From the NCBI GenBank assembly GCA_963682025.1, contig OY821518.1, positions 144,697,511 to 144,761,510 on the forward strand: 64,000 nucleotides of DNA, in the 5' to 3' direction. The DNA is from Cordilura impudica (taxonomy: Eukaryota > Arthropoda > Insecta > Diptera > Scathophagidae). Each line of letters starts with the position of its first letter. Position 1 is the first letter of the stretch. Below the pieces are notes generated by a model. The model saw only the letters and a list, made by a program, of their open reading frames with translations, did not search any database and was not told where the DNA came from. A program made the translations under genes and the position numbers. Shown here piece by piece: positions 22,574 to 33,640 of this stretch.

Positions 22574-23451
22574 TTGGGCAATTCACAAAGGGTATTGTAT
22601 CGTTGTATTTGTTGTATCGTGTATTACTTTACAATAGTGTAAAATTGTTGTTGGTAATTTTCAGTGAAAAATCTGATACAACGATACAACTTCATATGCT
22701 ATGTTTAGCAAATGTTGTATGTTGTATCATAACATATCAGTCCCAAGTGAATGCCAGTTTTTATAAAAAAAAAAAAGATGTACAGCATAAATAATTAAAA
22801 AATAAAAATGGCAAATAATGCAAATAACGCAAATACATCGGTAAGTTTTTTTATATCTATAATAATAATAGGCTAGGCGATTTCTTGTGACCGATGTTTT
22901 GTTCTACCATTTTATCCCGATTTTGACCAAACACATATTATTTGAAACGTATTTCATTTTAGCCGTTTTGCAGATTTACAGATTTTTAAATTTGATCCCT
23001 TATTTTGAGTAAATTGCATTTAAAGTTGCTACGAACACATACATAAGATTATACAATGCTATGTGTGTGTTTATTAAATTTGTTAATGTGTTTTTAATAA
23101 AAATGAGTTTGTTTTTTGTGTTGATTTGTGAATTGACTATAATTGATTAGCATACTTTTAGGGTCTTTATTTAATGAACGTTTTACAATTTTTTTTTATT
23201 CGAAATTAAACTGGAAGAGGTACGTAGCTAAAACTCCAGGGTATATCATATGACCAAAAAGCAAACACCGACACGTGTTTTCTCTTATCCGAAACAACAG
23301 AAGCGACGAGGCGACCTTAACTCGTTGGATCGAAAATTACTAAAGAAAACGTTTTACAACATGAAAATACAACTGAGTGTTTACAACAAATGATTGTATT
23401 GTGTATTTTAATACTACATACGACATACAACACCTGTTATGAATTGCCCAA
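22574..23451 (+). mobile_element. PIF/Harbinger-like non-autonomous element (candidate)
   Basis: The ends TTGGGCAATTCA (22574) and its reverse complement (ending 23451) are flanked by TTA on both sides (22571-22573 and 23452-23454). A 3-bp TTA/TAA duplication and a GGGC-containing TIR point to PIF/Harbinger. Subterminal ATTGTAT/GTTGTATC motifs occur on both sides. A short reading frame (ATG at 22808, peptide MANNANNANTS) runs straight into a GTAAGT donor at 22841, as though the first exon of a lost transposon gene survives. A Helitron-like sequence starts 15 bases later. Confidence 0.6.
22856..23176 (+). mobile_element. Helitron-like element, 3' end lost
   Basis: It starts TCTATAATAATAATAGGCTA after an A, continues with GGCGATTTCTTGTGACCGAT and TTTTGACCAAA, and aligns with the reverse complement of 24499-24761 as far as TAGGGTCTTTAT. 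The hairpin-CTAG end is not found. It sits within the Harbinger-like element. Confidence 0.7.
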
Positions 23452-23454
23452 TTA

Positions 23455-24498
23455 AAGATTTTCATGTAAATGGCAATGAGGAACATCAAAAAATTATACC
23501 AATTAAGCAGAGTTTCTTAAGATTTTGATACATGATCAAAAAATTATTGGATCTCTTTAAAAATACAAAAGAAAAAAAAAATCGACGCAAGGTAGTTCAA
23601 CTTTTTTTACACATAAATATTTAAATTTTTCGATGGTTTTCAAAACGGTTAAGCTCATGGTCGGTTATTACCAATTTGGGAATCATTATAAAATAGGTTT
23701 AAGTTTAATTTCAGAGGATTACATTAAATATGCTTATGTACATAAGAATCGTTCTTTCAGAATTTCTCTTATATACATAAATGTCGGTGTTACCAACAAC
23801 ACGACTAACCTTGAATAATATTGACGACTAATAGTGAAATGCAGTTATAACAAAATGACATTTTGAGTGTGTGAAATTTTCATAAATCATCTTGATATTT
23901 GAGCTAAAATTTTAAAAAGAACATAACAGGTTTTTGCTAGAAACAAATTTGAAAAGGAAATTAAGAGGAAACTATTTTTGCAAATTGTTTGCAATAAAAC
24001 CTTGCACTATAAAATTGGAAGAATTTCATTGATTGAAATTACATTAAAAATGGATATGCATACATAAAAGGTGTATATTATTAAATATATAAAGGTGTAT
24101 ATTATTATTGCGAGATTCTATCCATTTAATTTATGAACTAGCGTCTTAAATATATGTTTTAAATAATTCACTATTAAATCAATTTTCATTTAATAAAGTT
24201 TTTTTTTTTTTAATAAGCATCATTATAGGAAATAAATATAAATTTTACGATATAATTACAAATTAATTATGCTAAGAATGCACATGCAATAAGGACAAAG
24301 GGCTAGAATTATCCATAATAAATTATTAGCATGATTTTAAACTTATTTTAAGACAAGAGAATTCTTGAAAGAGATTGCGTACTTCTTACTTCTGAACTAT
24401 CTTGAATCGGTGGCCACGCCGCATTCTTACTGGAACTTTGGGAAAAAGTGGTGTAAAATTAGTTTCCGTCCGCTTCTTTTTAAGCCTATACTATAATA
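23455..24498. other. AT-rich stretch, no gene
   Basis: Contains a short local duplication (AAAGGTGTATATTATTA at about 24069 and 24093). Nothing else could be supported. Confidence 0.5.
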
Positions 24499-24761
24499 CT
24501 AGCAGATTCCAGCACTCGAAATTCGAGTGCAATTTCTAGATTTTATTTTTTCATTTTATAAAGACCCTAAAGATATGCTTCACAATTCAACTCATTTTAA
24601 ATGAAGAAAACAAACTCAACACATTAACACAAAAACATTAACAAAATTAATAAACAAAAAAATCTGTAAATCTGGGTAACAGCTAAAAATGAATACCTTT
24701 CAAATGATAATTTTTTTGTCAAAATCGAGGTAAAACTCGCCTAGCCTATTAATATTATAGA
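24499..24761 (-). mobile_element. Helitron-like non-autonomous element, complete
   Basis: On the minus strand it begins TCTATAATATTAATAGGCTA at 24761 after A (24762 is T on plus). It ends with a hairpin (GCACTCGAA...TTCGAGTGC, plus 24512-24530) followed by TGGAATCTG and CTAG at 24499, then host T. 263 bp, no ORF. Confidence 0.78.
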
Positions 24762-25439
24762 TATTTTCGCTCAACACTCCCTGATTCTGTCTATTATTAC
24801 GTAGACGTTGTGTTGGCCCTACTCGAGTAGCATATGCACACATGATTTCAAAATAAAAACGATCTATATGGCATCGTTCAAAAATGTACGACGCACTGTG
24901 GACCATATTTTGAGAAGGCGGCCAAAAATCATTTTTTTGTGGTTACCGATTTTAAAGTTATGTTATTCATTTGAAAGTTATTACTAGTGAACCTCGGGAG
25001 CCAAAAAATTGCAACTCTATTTCAACCATATCACAGCGCACAGGGTCTTCGGAAATGGAGTTTCTCAGTGTTTTGCTAAAATTAAAATGACTGTAACTTT
25101 TTTGTTTTAAAAGATTTTAAAGTAAAATAATTTTTTTTATAATTTTCTAACTTCTAAGCTATAATTTGTGTTAGAAATATAAAGTCGCTGGGTTTAGAAA
25201 TTAAAAAAAAAAAATTTTTAAAAAAAGGTCAAAATTTCCCGAAAATATCCTACTTAATAGAGCATAACTCCTGTCCATTAAAAACCATAAAAAAAATCTT
25301 ACTCTTTTCTGTAGTCCAAACCCTCCCCTACACTCCTATACCCCATTGTATAAGCGCCAGTTTCCGTCCGTATGCACAGGAACAATTTTTCTGACCCAGG
25401 GTCAGATCGACTCAAAATCACTTTCAGAGTCGATTTAAG
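24762..25439. other. Region upstream of a transposon-type pseudogene
   Basis: No gene was found. 25380-25440 contains GGGTCAGATCGACTC followed by TTCAGAGTCGATTTAAGATG, an inverted GAGTCGA/TCGACTC pair just before the reading frame. It could belong to the transposon's own 5' region. Confidence 0.4.
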
Positions 25440-26130
25440 ATGTACAAACGTCACCAAGACTGGTTATTAAAGGAACTTATTTTTGAGAGTTCATCTACAA
25501 CTGCAAATGAAAGTGGAAAAAAGGGTCGACCAGTAAAATCAATTGACGGATATAGTGAAAGATCTCGAAGAATTATTAAGAATTCATTTTTACACCAAAT
25601 TCAACCAACACAACATAAGAAAAATAAAATTGCAACAATTGAAAAAATAGTGGAAGCGAGACCAGAGCGCACAAAGACGATTTTGAAAAGCGTTCCTACA
25701 CCAATTGAATATAAGAAATTTACTACAGAAAAAGCATTCGCCCTATTTTTGGATTTAAGTTGACCAAAAGTCAATATAAAGAATTGGGGAAGTGAACCAA
25801 TGAAAAGAATTGTGGGATTTTTTCCAGAGTATCGAGATTTAGTTGAACAAATAATTCAAAACAATATGCTACCAATAGGAGATCTATCTGAAGAAGCGCA
25901 AGAAAAAAGGAACAAAGACTACAGATTCCTTCGCGAGCACAACACAAGAAAAATATATAGATGTTGCAGTAGACCTTATCAATATTTTGTTGTGTACTTC
26001 AGATCCATATATGTCCAACATTCGACAAAAATGGAAAACTCCCTCTATTGAATTAGACGAAGAAGCTAAACAACTTCTAGAAGATGAAAATCAAGGCTAT
26101 TTAGAAGAAATATTTACTAAAATTGTGTGA
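25440..26130 (+). pseudogene. Transposon-type protein of unclassified family, longer copy
   Basis: The frame at 25440 opens MYKRHQDWLLKELIF and has KKGRPVKSIDGYSERSRR (about residues 28-45), then TPIEYKKFTTEKAFALFLDL before a stop at 25761-25763. From 25800, GFFPEYRDLVEQIIQ and MLPIGDLSEEAQEKRNKDY follow, then a frameshift near 25950. The last part reads LINILLCTSDPYMSNIRQK and ends IFTKIV at 26128. The sequence resembles proteins I have seen repeatedly in insect genomes without assigned function. The segment joining the two halves is much shorter than expected, so the central domain is probably deleted. Same family as 11182-11600. Function unknown; a transposase or accessory protein is inferred only from its repeat nature. 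Confidence 0.6.
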
Positions 26131-27470
26131 TTTAAAGTAGTTTTTCAGTACGCTAACAATAAGTTATATTCTTTTTTTAAATAATTAAAAATTTTTATTG
26201 ATTTAAAAATGTATGTAATTTTTAAATTAACAATAAAAATTGAAATAGAAATATTTAAAAAGACAATAAAAATTTTTTTAACTAAAGTAAAAACATACGA
26301 CTTTTTCATTGAAACTTCTCTATCTTGAACCAATATCAGGTAACTTTTACGTTCGCTGCTTAATAAATTATATTTTAACTAGGGCTCTTTTAAAAGAGCC
26401 AACCTTTGGCCCTTGTGAACATTAGGACTAAAAAGTTTAAGGGGGCCAAAGTTTGGCATTTTCTGACAAAATTTAACTTACAAAATTTTAAAAAAGTATT
26501 AGTTGTAAAATTAACTGGAAAAATAAGACATTATATATAAAAGAACCTTTTTTAACCTTTTAACACTTCACTTTTGTATTAAAATTCAACTAAAAATGAA
26601 AATGTATTTTAAACCCTCCATAACTTTTTTTTACTATCGGTCGATATTTACGTTTTATAGCAAAAATTAAAGGCTAAGGTCCCACTTACCAAACAAAAAA
26701 AAAAAACCGCTTATCAAAATTAAAATCCAATCAAAAGTTATGGATTTTTGACCGCTTTCTCGCTTTACTCGCATTTGAGTATTCTCGTTGTAAAAAACAT
26801 AACTTTTGAACCGATTGAGATAATCAAATAAGTTAAAAAGCATATGACAGATAATTCTGTGGTTTTCTAGAATAACCGCGTATGTCATAAAATCAAAATG
26901 TTCAGGGGAGCCAAAAAACGTTATATTTGAAATTATGGGCTCGATATAAAGATTTTAGAGCTTTTTATTTAACAGTCCTGTAGATATGGGGAATAAATTC
27001 TTTATATAAAATTTTGAGTCAAAAATCTTCAGAGGAATAGATCCTAGAGGAGGACGAAAAACGATATGTAAATTACACTTAAAGTGTGTGCAGATAAAAC
27101 AACTTATGTCGACAAACGTCGTTTTCTTTGAAAAAGAAAACTACCATAAGTTGTTGTTGCTTGAAAAATGGATTTTGTTGTTCGTCAACAATAAGTTAAC
27201 GGGACTTAGGATGACTATATCTGTGGTCACAAGTATTAACCGCCTAACTTGAAAATCATGCTTTCGAGAAAAATAACTTTTTATATAAATGCAACGGGGC
27301 TTCATTACGAGTTAGGTCAATATGTTTTCATTAATACTTTTTTAATAGTGTTAGAGAATTGGGGATTCCACGTAAATATAAAGCATTTTTAGTAGAATGT
27401 GATAGCATAATACAGATATAACAACGTATCACGAATAATAGTGAAAAAAATAACAGAAATACACACACAA
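26131..27470. other. AT-rich stretch with small repeats, no gene
   Basis: 26857-26887 (CTGTGGTTTTCTAGAATAAC then CGCGTATGTC) repeats the start of the element at 27471. 27094-27165 contains an inverted CAACTTATG/CATAAGTTG pair. No coding sequence was recognised. Confidence 0.5.
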
Positions 27471-27757
27471 GTCTGTGGTTTTCTGGAATAACCGCGTATG
27501 TCCATTTTTGTCAGTTTTGATTTAACGATGCCAAATATATTAATTTTTAACGCTGTTTACATGTGTTAAATTAAAAAAAAAATATTGACCATTTCTGAGT
27601 TTTTTCTTTAAATAACGACGTAACTTATAAGTTTATTAAATTAATTTCCACCACTATTGACGTATGCCAACATACGTTTGATCACTGACATATTATTTTC
27701 TCAGAAAATGACACAGCGACATACGTTGTTATTAATAAAAAAAAATGCTAAATAATT
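27471..27757. repeat. Interspersed repeat with GACATACGTTGTTATTA end, copy 1
   Basis: It matches 53182-53460 over about 280 bases (GCGTATGTCCATTTTTGTCA through GCCAAATATATTAATTTTTA to GACATACGTTGTTATTA). Close to the end a hairpin can form between GACGTATG (27659) and CATACGT motifs. No ORF. The family is not identified. Confidence 0.75.
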
Positions 27758-27839
27758 TTGGATTATTTTTATTATTGGATTATTTTATAAACAAAATATC
27801 TTTGCGAATCAAAGAATTTGCGTTAAATTGGCATCGATC

Positions 27840-28640
27840 GATTCGTTAGTGCATATTTTTGCATATTTTGCTGAAAATTAATATTTTGCATATTTTCCTA
27901 TAAATGCATATTTTTGTGTCATATTTCGCATTATTTTGTGTAAAATTCAAGTTTTCCCATATCTTTTTCTATTATTTCATTTTACGTTTTTACATAGTTG
28001 CATATTTTTTTTAGAACGCTTAAAACTATGTTATCCTCTCTTACAATTTAATTTTCAACACGAAGAAAATTCAATTCAAGTACAAGGTAAAAATTAAGAA
28101 ATATATTTCTGGAAGTTGCATATACGTTAGTTTTTCCAAAAAAAAAAAAAAAAAATGGGAAAAATCAAAATTTTTATAAGCTTGTTTTTAAATTCATTTT
28201 TAGTATAGAACTGCTTAAAATCTCTTAATAATCAATTTTTTTACTAAAAGTAACATCAAATTACGAAAAAAAGTACATTAGTACGATTTTACTCCTCTTA
28301 CAGCCTTTATAACAGCCATTATCCTTGATGGCAAGGAGTCAACAAGGACCTTCATGGTTTCTTCGTTAATAACGCTGTACCATACGCAAGGCTGAAATCA
28401 ATTTTTTTCGGGTTTTTGATCAGTAGCCTTGCGTTTTATTACGTACTATAAGTGAAGTGGTGCGATTTTCATGACCGCCAGTGTATTTATCTTTAAGTGA
28501 ACAAAGAGTCTGAATTTAAATATGATTTAAATAAAAGTTTAAAAAAATTTTAAGTGCATATTGCTTTAATTTTTAGTGCATATTTAAAGATTTTTAGCGC
28601 ATATTTTAGGCGCCTAAAACACACTTTTTTAGTGCATGAA
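27840..28640. repeat. TGCATATTTT-rich blocks flanking a Tc1 fragment
   Basis: 27850-27985 and 28545-28640 hold repeated (A/G)TGCATATTTT motifs. Such motifs are common in the ends of AT-rich insect DNA transposons, but no matched termini or target duplication could be fixed. Confidence 0.4.
28278..28490 (-). pseudogene. Tc1-like transposase C-terminus with terminal repeat
   Basis: On the minus strand, 28382 to 28278 reads WYSVINEETMKVLVDSLPSR then IMAVIKAVRGVKSY and a stop. This matches the Tc1 C-terminal pattern (L-x-x-S-x-P-x-R-I-x-x-V-I-x-x-x-G-x-x-x-x-Y). Next to it, ACTGGCGGTCATGAAAATCG (minus strand, about 28487 to 28468) looks like a Tc1-type terminal repeat. Most of the transposase and the other terminus are missing. 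A different Tc1 lineage from the element at 149-4366, since the termini differ. Confidence 0.7.
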
Positions 28641-28879
28641 GTTCCTGTCTTTGATCATTATAATCCAAATATGAAATTATTTAATATATAAAAAAAAACC
28701 ATATTACACGGTAAAAGTAAAAAAAAATCAAAAGTTAAATTTTGACCTAGAATTCCTTAAAATATACTCAATCAATTTTAATGAAATTAAAAGTGACTCA
28801 AGCTAAACTAAATATCTATCCACTGAAAAAATAATTACTAAAATATTTTGACCGGTTCAAAAGTTACAGAATTTTGGCC

Positions 28880-29735
28880 AATGAAAAACGATTTTCAATC
28901 ACTTTGCTGCGCACAGTAAGATTTCGAATGGTCCTCAAAATATGCTTCTATCACAGAGATGACGTCCTATTCCATAAGAATCTTGTCCCGCCGAGCTGTT
29001 TCTTTAAATTTGGAAATAGGACTGTGTTGCTGTGAGCCAAATCTGATGAATAAGGTGAATGAGGTGTATTTTTGCCATCGACACTGCTCCAGTATGCACC
29101 TGAGCATTATCTTGATGGCTTAATGGGATCGTTTATATTTTCGATTTAATGAGGAATAATATTCTTCATTAATTGGTTTTCCTCTTTTCAAGAAGATATA
29201 ATTCCGTGGCCATAACATATATAAATTCCATTGTTTTGACTGTTGTGTCATTTCTGGCCTATAGTGGTTAAAACATGTTTCATCGGCAGTTATGTATCGA
29301 GAAAAAATTCATCAGGATCGCGACGTAAAAGCTCTGGACCAGCTACAGAATCAGTCACACGATTACGTTTATTCTCGTTTGTAAGCCGAAATTTTGTCTT
29401 ACTAAATTTGTTGCGCAAAATTGTAATCACTGTGATTTGTGCGCAGCCTCAACTAGTACACGCACTTCAATTCATCGGTCACTCAAAAAACCTTATCGTG
29501 CATTTTATCGATGATTTCCGAAGTAACTGCCTCAACTAGCGTCCATAACGAGGTTTATTATTTGCGAATTGACGGCCACGTTCAAATTTATTTACCCAAT
29601 GTAAGTAGTCTTAATTGGTGGTGTAGGTATATCATGGACTTCGTTAATTTCTCAAGGCGTTATGTATTTCAAGTGGAAGTGTTTGATGACAACACGAAAT
29701 TCATTGTTTTCAGATTTCTCAAAACTAAAAATTAG
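28880..29735 (-). pseudogene. mariner transposase pseudogene
   Basis: Read from 29735 down, mariner segments follow in order: FRVVIKHFHLKYITP (N-terminal helix-turn-helix start), a degraded block, then VTDSVAG, LLRRDPDEFFSRYITADETC (the first catalytic Asp region, TxDE), FNHYRPEMTQQSKQW, then, after a deletion, LKRGKPINEEYYSSLN, HQDNAQVHTGAVSMAKIH (the second Asp, HxDNA) and a PxSPYSSDL-like block in another frame. Stops and frameshifts occur throughout. The part between SKQW and the KGKT-like segment is shortened. Not functional. Confidence 0.82.
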
Positions 29736-29990
29736 CCAGTCGTCTTTTGCGACTTGACATTTTTCAGACTACTTTATTTAAAATTCTAAAAGCTCCTTAA
29801 ATGACTTGGTTTCTTATTGATTCTGTCAAAAAAAATTGTCAAAAGTGGAATTGATAAAATGAATCACTTTTATATACATTAATATTTGAAATTTGCTGAC
29901 TGGTATATTGCCTTCCAATATTTCCAATATAAAATTCTTGTTTGATTTTCTCTATGAAAAAAATTTTGTCGTCTAATTAATAGAACTTAC

Positions 29991-30151
29991 CTTGAAGGTT
30001 TCCAAATCATTTTTCTCGGAAATTTGTTTTAAAACACCCACATTTATTAAATTATTGCAATATTGTAATGTCAACGTACTAATGTCCTGTTCACTTAAAT
30101 GATTGCAGTTGTTTTGTAACGATGCTAAAAACCATTTCATCAACATTTGAC
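29991..30151 (-). CDS. Internal coding exon of a host gene (exon 2 of candidate gene)
   Basis: On the minus strand a pyrimidine-rich tract (TTTTTTTCTACTATTTTCTA) leads to TTGCAG at 30152-30157. The exon is 161 nt: two bases, then 53 sense codons, ending TTC AAG at a GTAAGT donor (29990-29985). The peptide starts QMLMKWFLASLQNNCNHLSE and ends SEKNDLETFK. It is leucine-rich, likely helical, and not low complexity. The start phase fits the donor of the exon at 47960-48665 exactly (C plus GT makes an Arg codon), implying one gene with a 17.8-kb intron. No homolog is recognised and no function is assigned. Following exons would lie below 29991 or beyond the window; none was found. Confidence 0.62.
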
Positions 30152-31224
30152 CTGCAATTAGAAAATAGTAGAAAAAAACAACATTTAACTATATATGTAT
30201 GTACACAAAATTGTTTGTAAACCATTAAAATTATTACTTAATTTGAAGGAATCGTAAAATAAACTGAAAACTTCTATCAACGTGGCCATAAAATGAAAAC
30301 AATCTGTGGATCTGAATGAACTTTTCAACTAAAAACAACCACAGCATTTTGCTTAAAAACGAATGAAAATGACATTTCCTATTTAAAGAAATAGAAAACA
30401 AATAAAAAATATTTTTAACACAAAAAATACTTATCAGTTTAAGAGATCCTAAAATATATAGAAAATAAGTATAAAATTAATTTTTGTGTATTTGCTTGCT
30501 GTCTGTAACTAAATTCTTCAATTTTTTAAAGACTAACATCGGTAGTTGAGACATAAACTAACTATGTATAATTGTCTTTGAAACTGATTCCACAACTTTT
30601 TTCTACCGAATTTTTTTCGTTAAAGAAATCATTAACTTCCGAAAAAATTCGTTATGTTAACGATAAAAGAAGTTGTAGTTATGACAAAAAATTTATAATT
30701 TTTAGCACAAACTACAAAAAAACTTGCAAACTGCTTCAAAAATAAGTGCAAATTTTTAAATTAGAAAGAAAAATATGGTCGAATGACATCGGAATTTGTT
30801 AAAAAATTGAGGAAGATTTATTCTATTTATAAAGTTGCGAATGGAATTATGTCGCGAAATTTATGTATTTATAAGATCATGCGGAAAACAAATTCATTGT
30901 GGCAACCAAATTGCGATGAGGATAAAAACCGAATTTTGGGTTCGCTATGGTTACAATTATGTTGTCTTAACAGTATATATTTTATCATGTTAAATTTCTG
31001 TTGATACAATCGAAAATACAGTTATTCCACTTTAGAACAATTCGAATATTTATTCTGTGTGCAGGTTAGAGCATACGTGGTAATCGAAAGACATCAGTTC
31101 ATAACCGCTATTTCGTGAAATGGACGATCCATTAAAAAAGAAAAGCCAGATAAAACTATACTAAATACATTATAAAATTCCTTCCTCCAGAAAATAAATG
31201 AAAGCAGTTCAAATAAGTACGAAA
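30152..31224. other. Intron sequence, no other gene recognised
   Basis: AT-rich, only chance ORFs. Interpreted as part of the long intron of the minus-strand gene. Confidence 0.45.
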
Positions 31225-31950
31225 ATCATACAGTCGGTTTCCCGCCAACCATGTGATTAGAGAAAGGGTCTTAGGTCCAACTAATTAGATATAGAAAATA
31301 TGCATAGACAAAATTTGAGTGGCATTGTTATTAATTTTATTGCATGCAGATATGAAGAAATTCATATAGGATGCTTTATTTATATGGAGCCTAGGTCGAA
31401 CAATGGACCAATCTTGATCATATTTGGCGAAGTCACTTATTTTTTGCAAACCAAATTTTAAAAAATTTTGTGCAATATTTTTCTTTCTGATAGATTTAAG
31501 TGAAGACCGGGATACTGCTTTATATGGGGGTTGTAATTAAGAATTGTTTTATATGGCTTATTTTTGAACTACTTATTAATGGGTGTAATAGACACACACA
31601 CAACAAATTTGGCTGAGATCTATATGCTAATTTGGATCTTCTGACAATACGAGTATAAGTCGTTCTCATAGGCGTCATTTGTAACATGGTGCGATTCTCA
31701 TCAATTTCGTTAATCCTATGACCGATAGGAGATAATATATCAAATTTAATCAAAATATATTCATATTTGCGACCTGCAGTTTGATATCAAGGTTTACATG
31801 AACACACAGACGGACGGACGGACATCGCTAAATCGACTCAGAAAGTAATTCTAAATCGTTATGTATAATAAAAGACGGCTCTTGGTCAAATATTTTTGGT
31901 AGTTACAAACATCAGCACAAACTCATTATGCCGTGGTATATGGTATTTAA
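31225..31950 (-). mobile_element. DINE-1-like non-autonomous repeat, copy 6 (diverged)
   Basis: Reverse-oriented copy with recognisable GGTCCAACTAATTAGATAT, TGACAATACG and GACGGACGGACGGACATCG (31808-31827) blocks. The terminal palindrome has decayed to ACAGTCGGTTTCCCGCC. Older than copies 3-5. Confidence 0.75.
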
Positions 31951-32983
31951 TTTTAATACAACAACGGAAGGTCATATTCTTTTCTACTCAAATATCTTCA
32001 AAAAGCTGATTCGCCGAACTATTTGAACTATTTATTAAGAGTTACAAATCAATAAATATTTATGTATTTATGGAGGTAGATATTTGTACTCAGTTACCGA
32101 TGTCATCTACTAATCCGAGCCTATAAGAAGAGATAAAAGAATACATTTAAAAAATTAACAAAAAAAGTTTTTAGAAACTCTTAGAATTTTTTAGAAGCAA
32201 TATATAGCACTGACGAAGCAAGTATTGCTAAAAAAATCATGAAGATACAAATGTGAATCGTTACACTTATTATTGATTAAACGTAAAAATGATTTGTAAC
32301 AAGATAATGCTACAAGGATGTTACACTAAAAATATTTTGTCGTTAGAATTAACTAAATATATATATACTAGTGGATTGTGTGGCGCCTAGGCGCCCGTTT
32401 ATTTTGAATTTAACAAACAAATTTTTTCCCCATTTCAAAATTTTCCTATATTTTATATATTTAAAAAAAATTAATTTTAATGCTTTTAAAAATTAAAAAA
32501 ATAAAAAAACAAAAAAAATCGGAAAACAGTTGTAAAAAATACAAACCAAAAACTTCGATTTTCAAATGAAGTTTTGTAAAAGGTCCTTTTATGTATATTT
32601 TCGCATAAGTTTGCCAGTAGCCAACCTTTGCTTTATATTTTCTGCTTCTATACATAAGAAGTTTTTAATATTATATGATTTTAAAAAAATATTTTATTTT
32701 GATAGAATCTCGGTAATTTTAGCTTTAATAATTTAATAATTTAATTTATGTTTTATAACTTTTTAAAATGCATCAAAATAAATAAACTTATTCAACTAAA
32801 AAAAGTTTTTAAACCTTTCGGACAAAACAAAAAAATACTACGGTTATAACGAACTTAGTCTAACTAATTTGGCCGGTCCCGCCGAGTACGTTATAACCGA
32901 ACTCCATTTTATTGTAGGAAAAATAGAATAGCATAGAAAAAAAAAAAAAACGTTTTAGAGCAAGGTTCCTAAAAGTTTCTTAA
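31951..32983. other. Intron sequence, no gene
   Basis: AT-rich. 32389-32403 contains a GGCGCCTAGGCGCC palindrome of unknown meaning. Otherwise nothing supportable. Confidence 0.5.
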
Positions 32984-33636
32984 GGGGGGTTTTAAAGATT
33001 TTAAAAGTTAATAATAATATTTAATTGCATAATTCTTTTTTGAAGACATGAATACACGTTACAGCATAACATTTAAAGAATCTTTGAAAAAATTTTCAAC
33101 TAAAAATTTTAATAAATAAGTCCGTGACAGCCAATATCCGGAGGCATTGTTGTTTTGCGGTGAACATCATAACTCGTTACCGGACCATGTGAAAAAAAAA
33201 ATCGAAATTCGTTTAAAAGGTGACATATTTCCTGAAGTAGTGACGAAGAGTTTTTCAATTTTTTTTTGCAGCATTTTGAAGTGAAAAACGATTTTTGCTA
33301 TACAATTTCGGGAATTTGTTGTTAAAAAATGGGGAAGAAAATGGAATTAAAAAAAAAAAACTTCGTGGTTACCTGATGATTTTTGTGTAGATATAGTGTC
33401 TAAAATTTCAAAAGAATCGGTCAAGAAGTGTTCACGGATTTCGAACATTTATTTGCGAAAACATCGGTTTAAAGTTTTTTAAAAACTGATTTATATCCCG
33501 TATGAGGCCGGTCGCTGGAAACGCTGTATCTTTTTAAGTTTTGCTCTGATTTACTTAAAATTTTGACACAACACTCCCGACGCGTTGTGCATTCAGGAAG
33601 AGAAATGCAAAGAAAGGGTTTAAAACCTACCACCCC
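32984..33636. mobile_element. TTAA-flanked TIR element, copy 2
   Basis: Flanked by TTAA at 32980-32983 and 33637-33640, with GGGG-starting inverted ends (GGGGGGTTTTAAAG on the left; GGGGTGGTAGGTTTTAAA on the right, reverse complemented). The interior aligns with copy 1 (AATAAATAAGTCCGTGACAG, ACTTCGTGGTTACCTG). It retains the segment that the DINE-like insertion replaced in copy 1. Confidence 0.65.
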
Positions 33637-33640
33637 TTAA

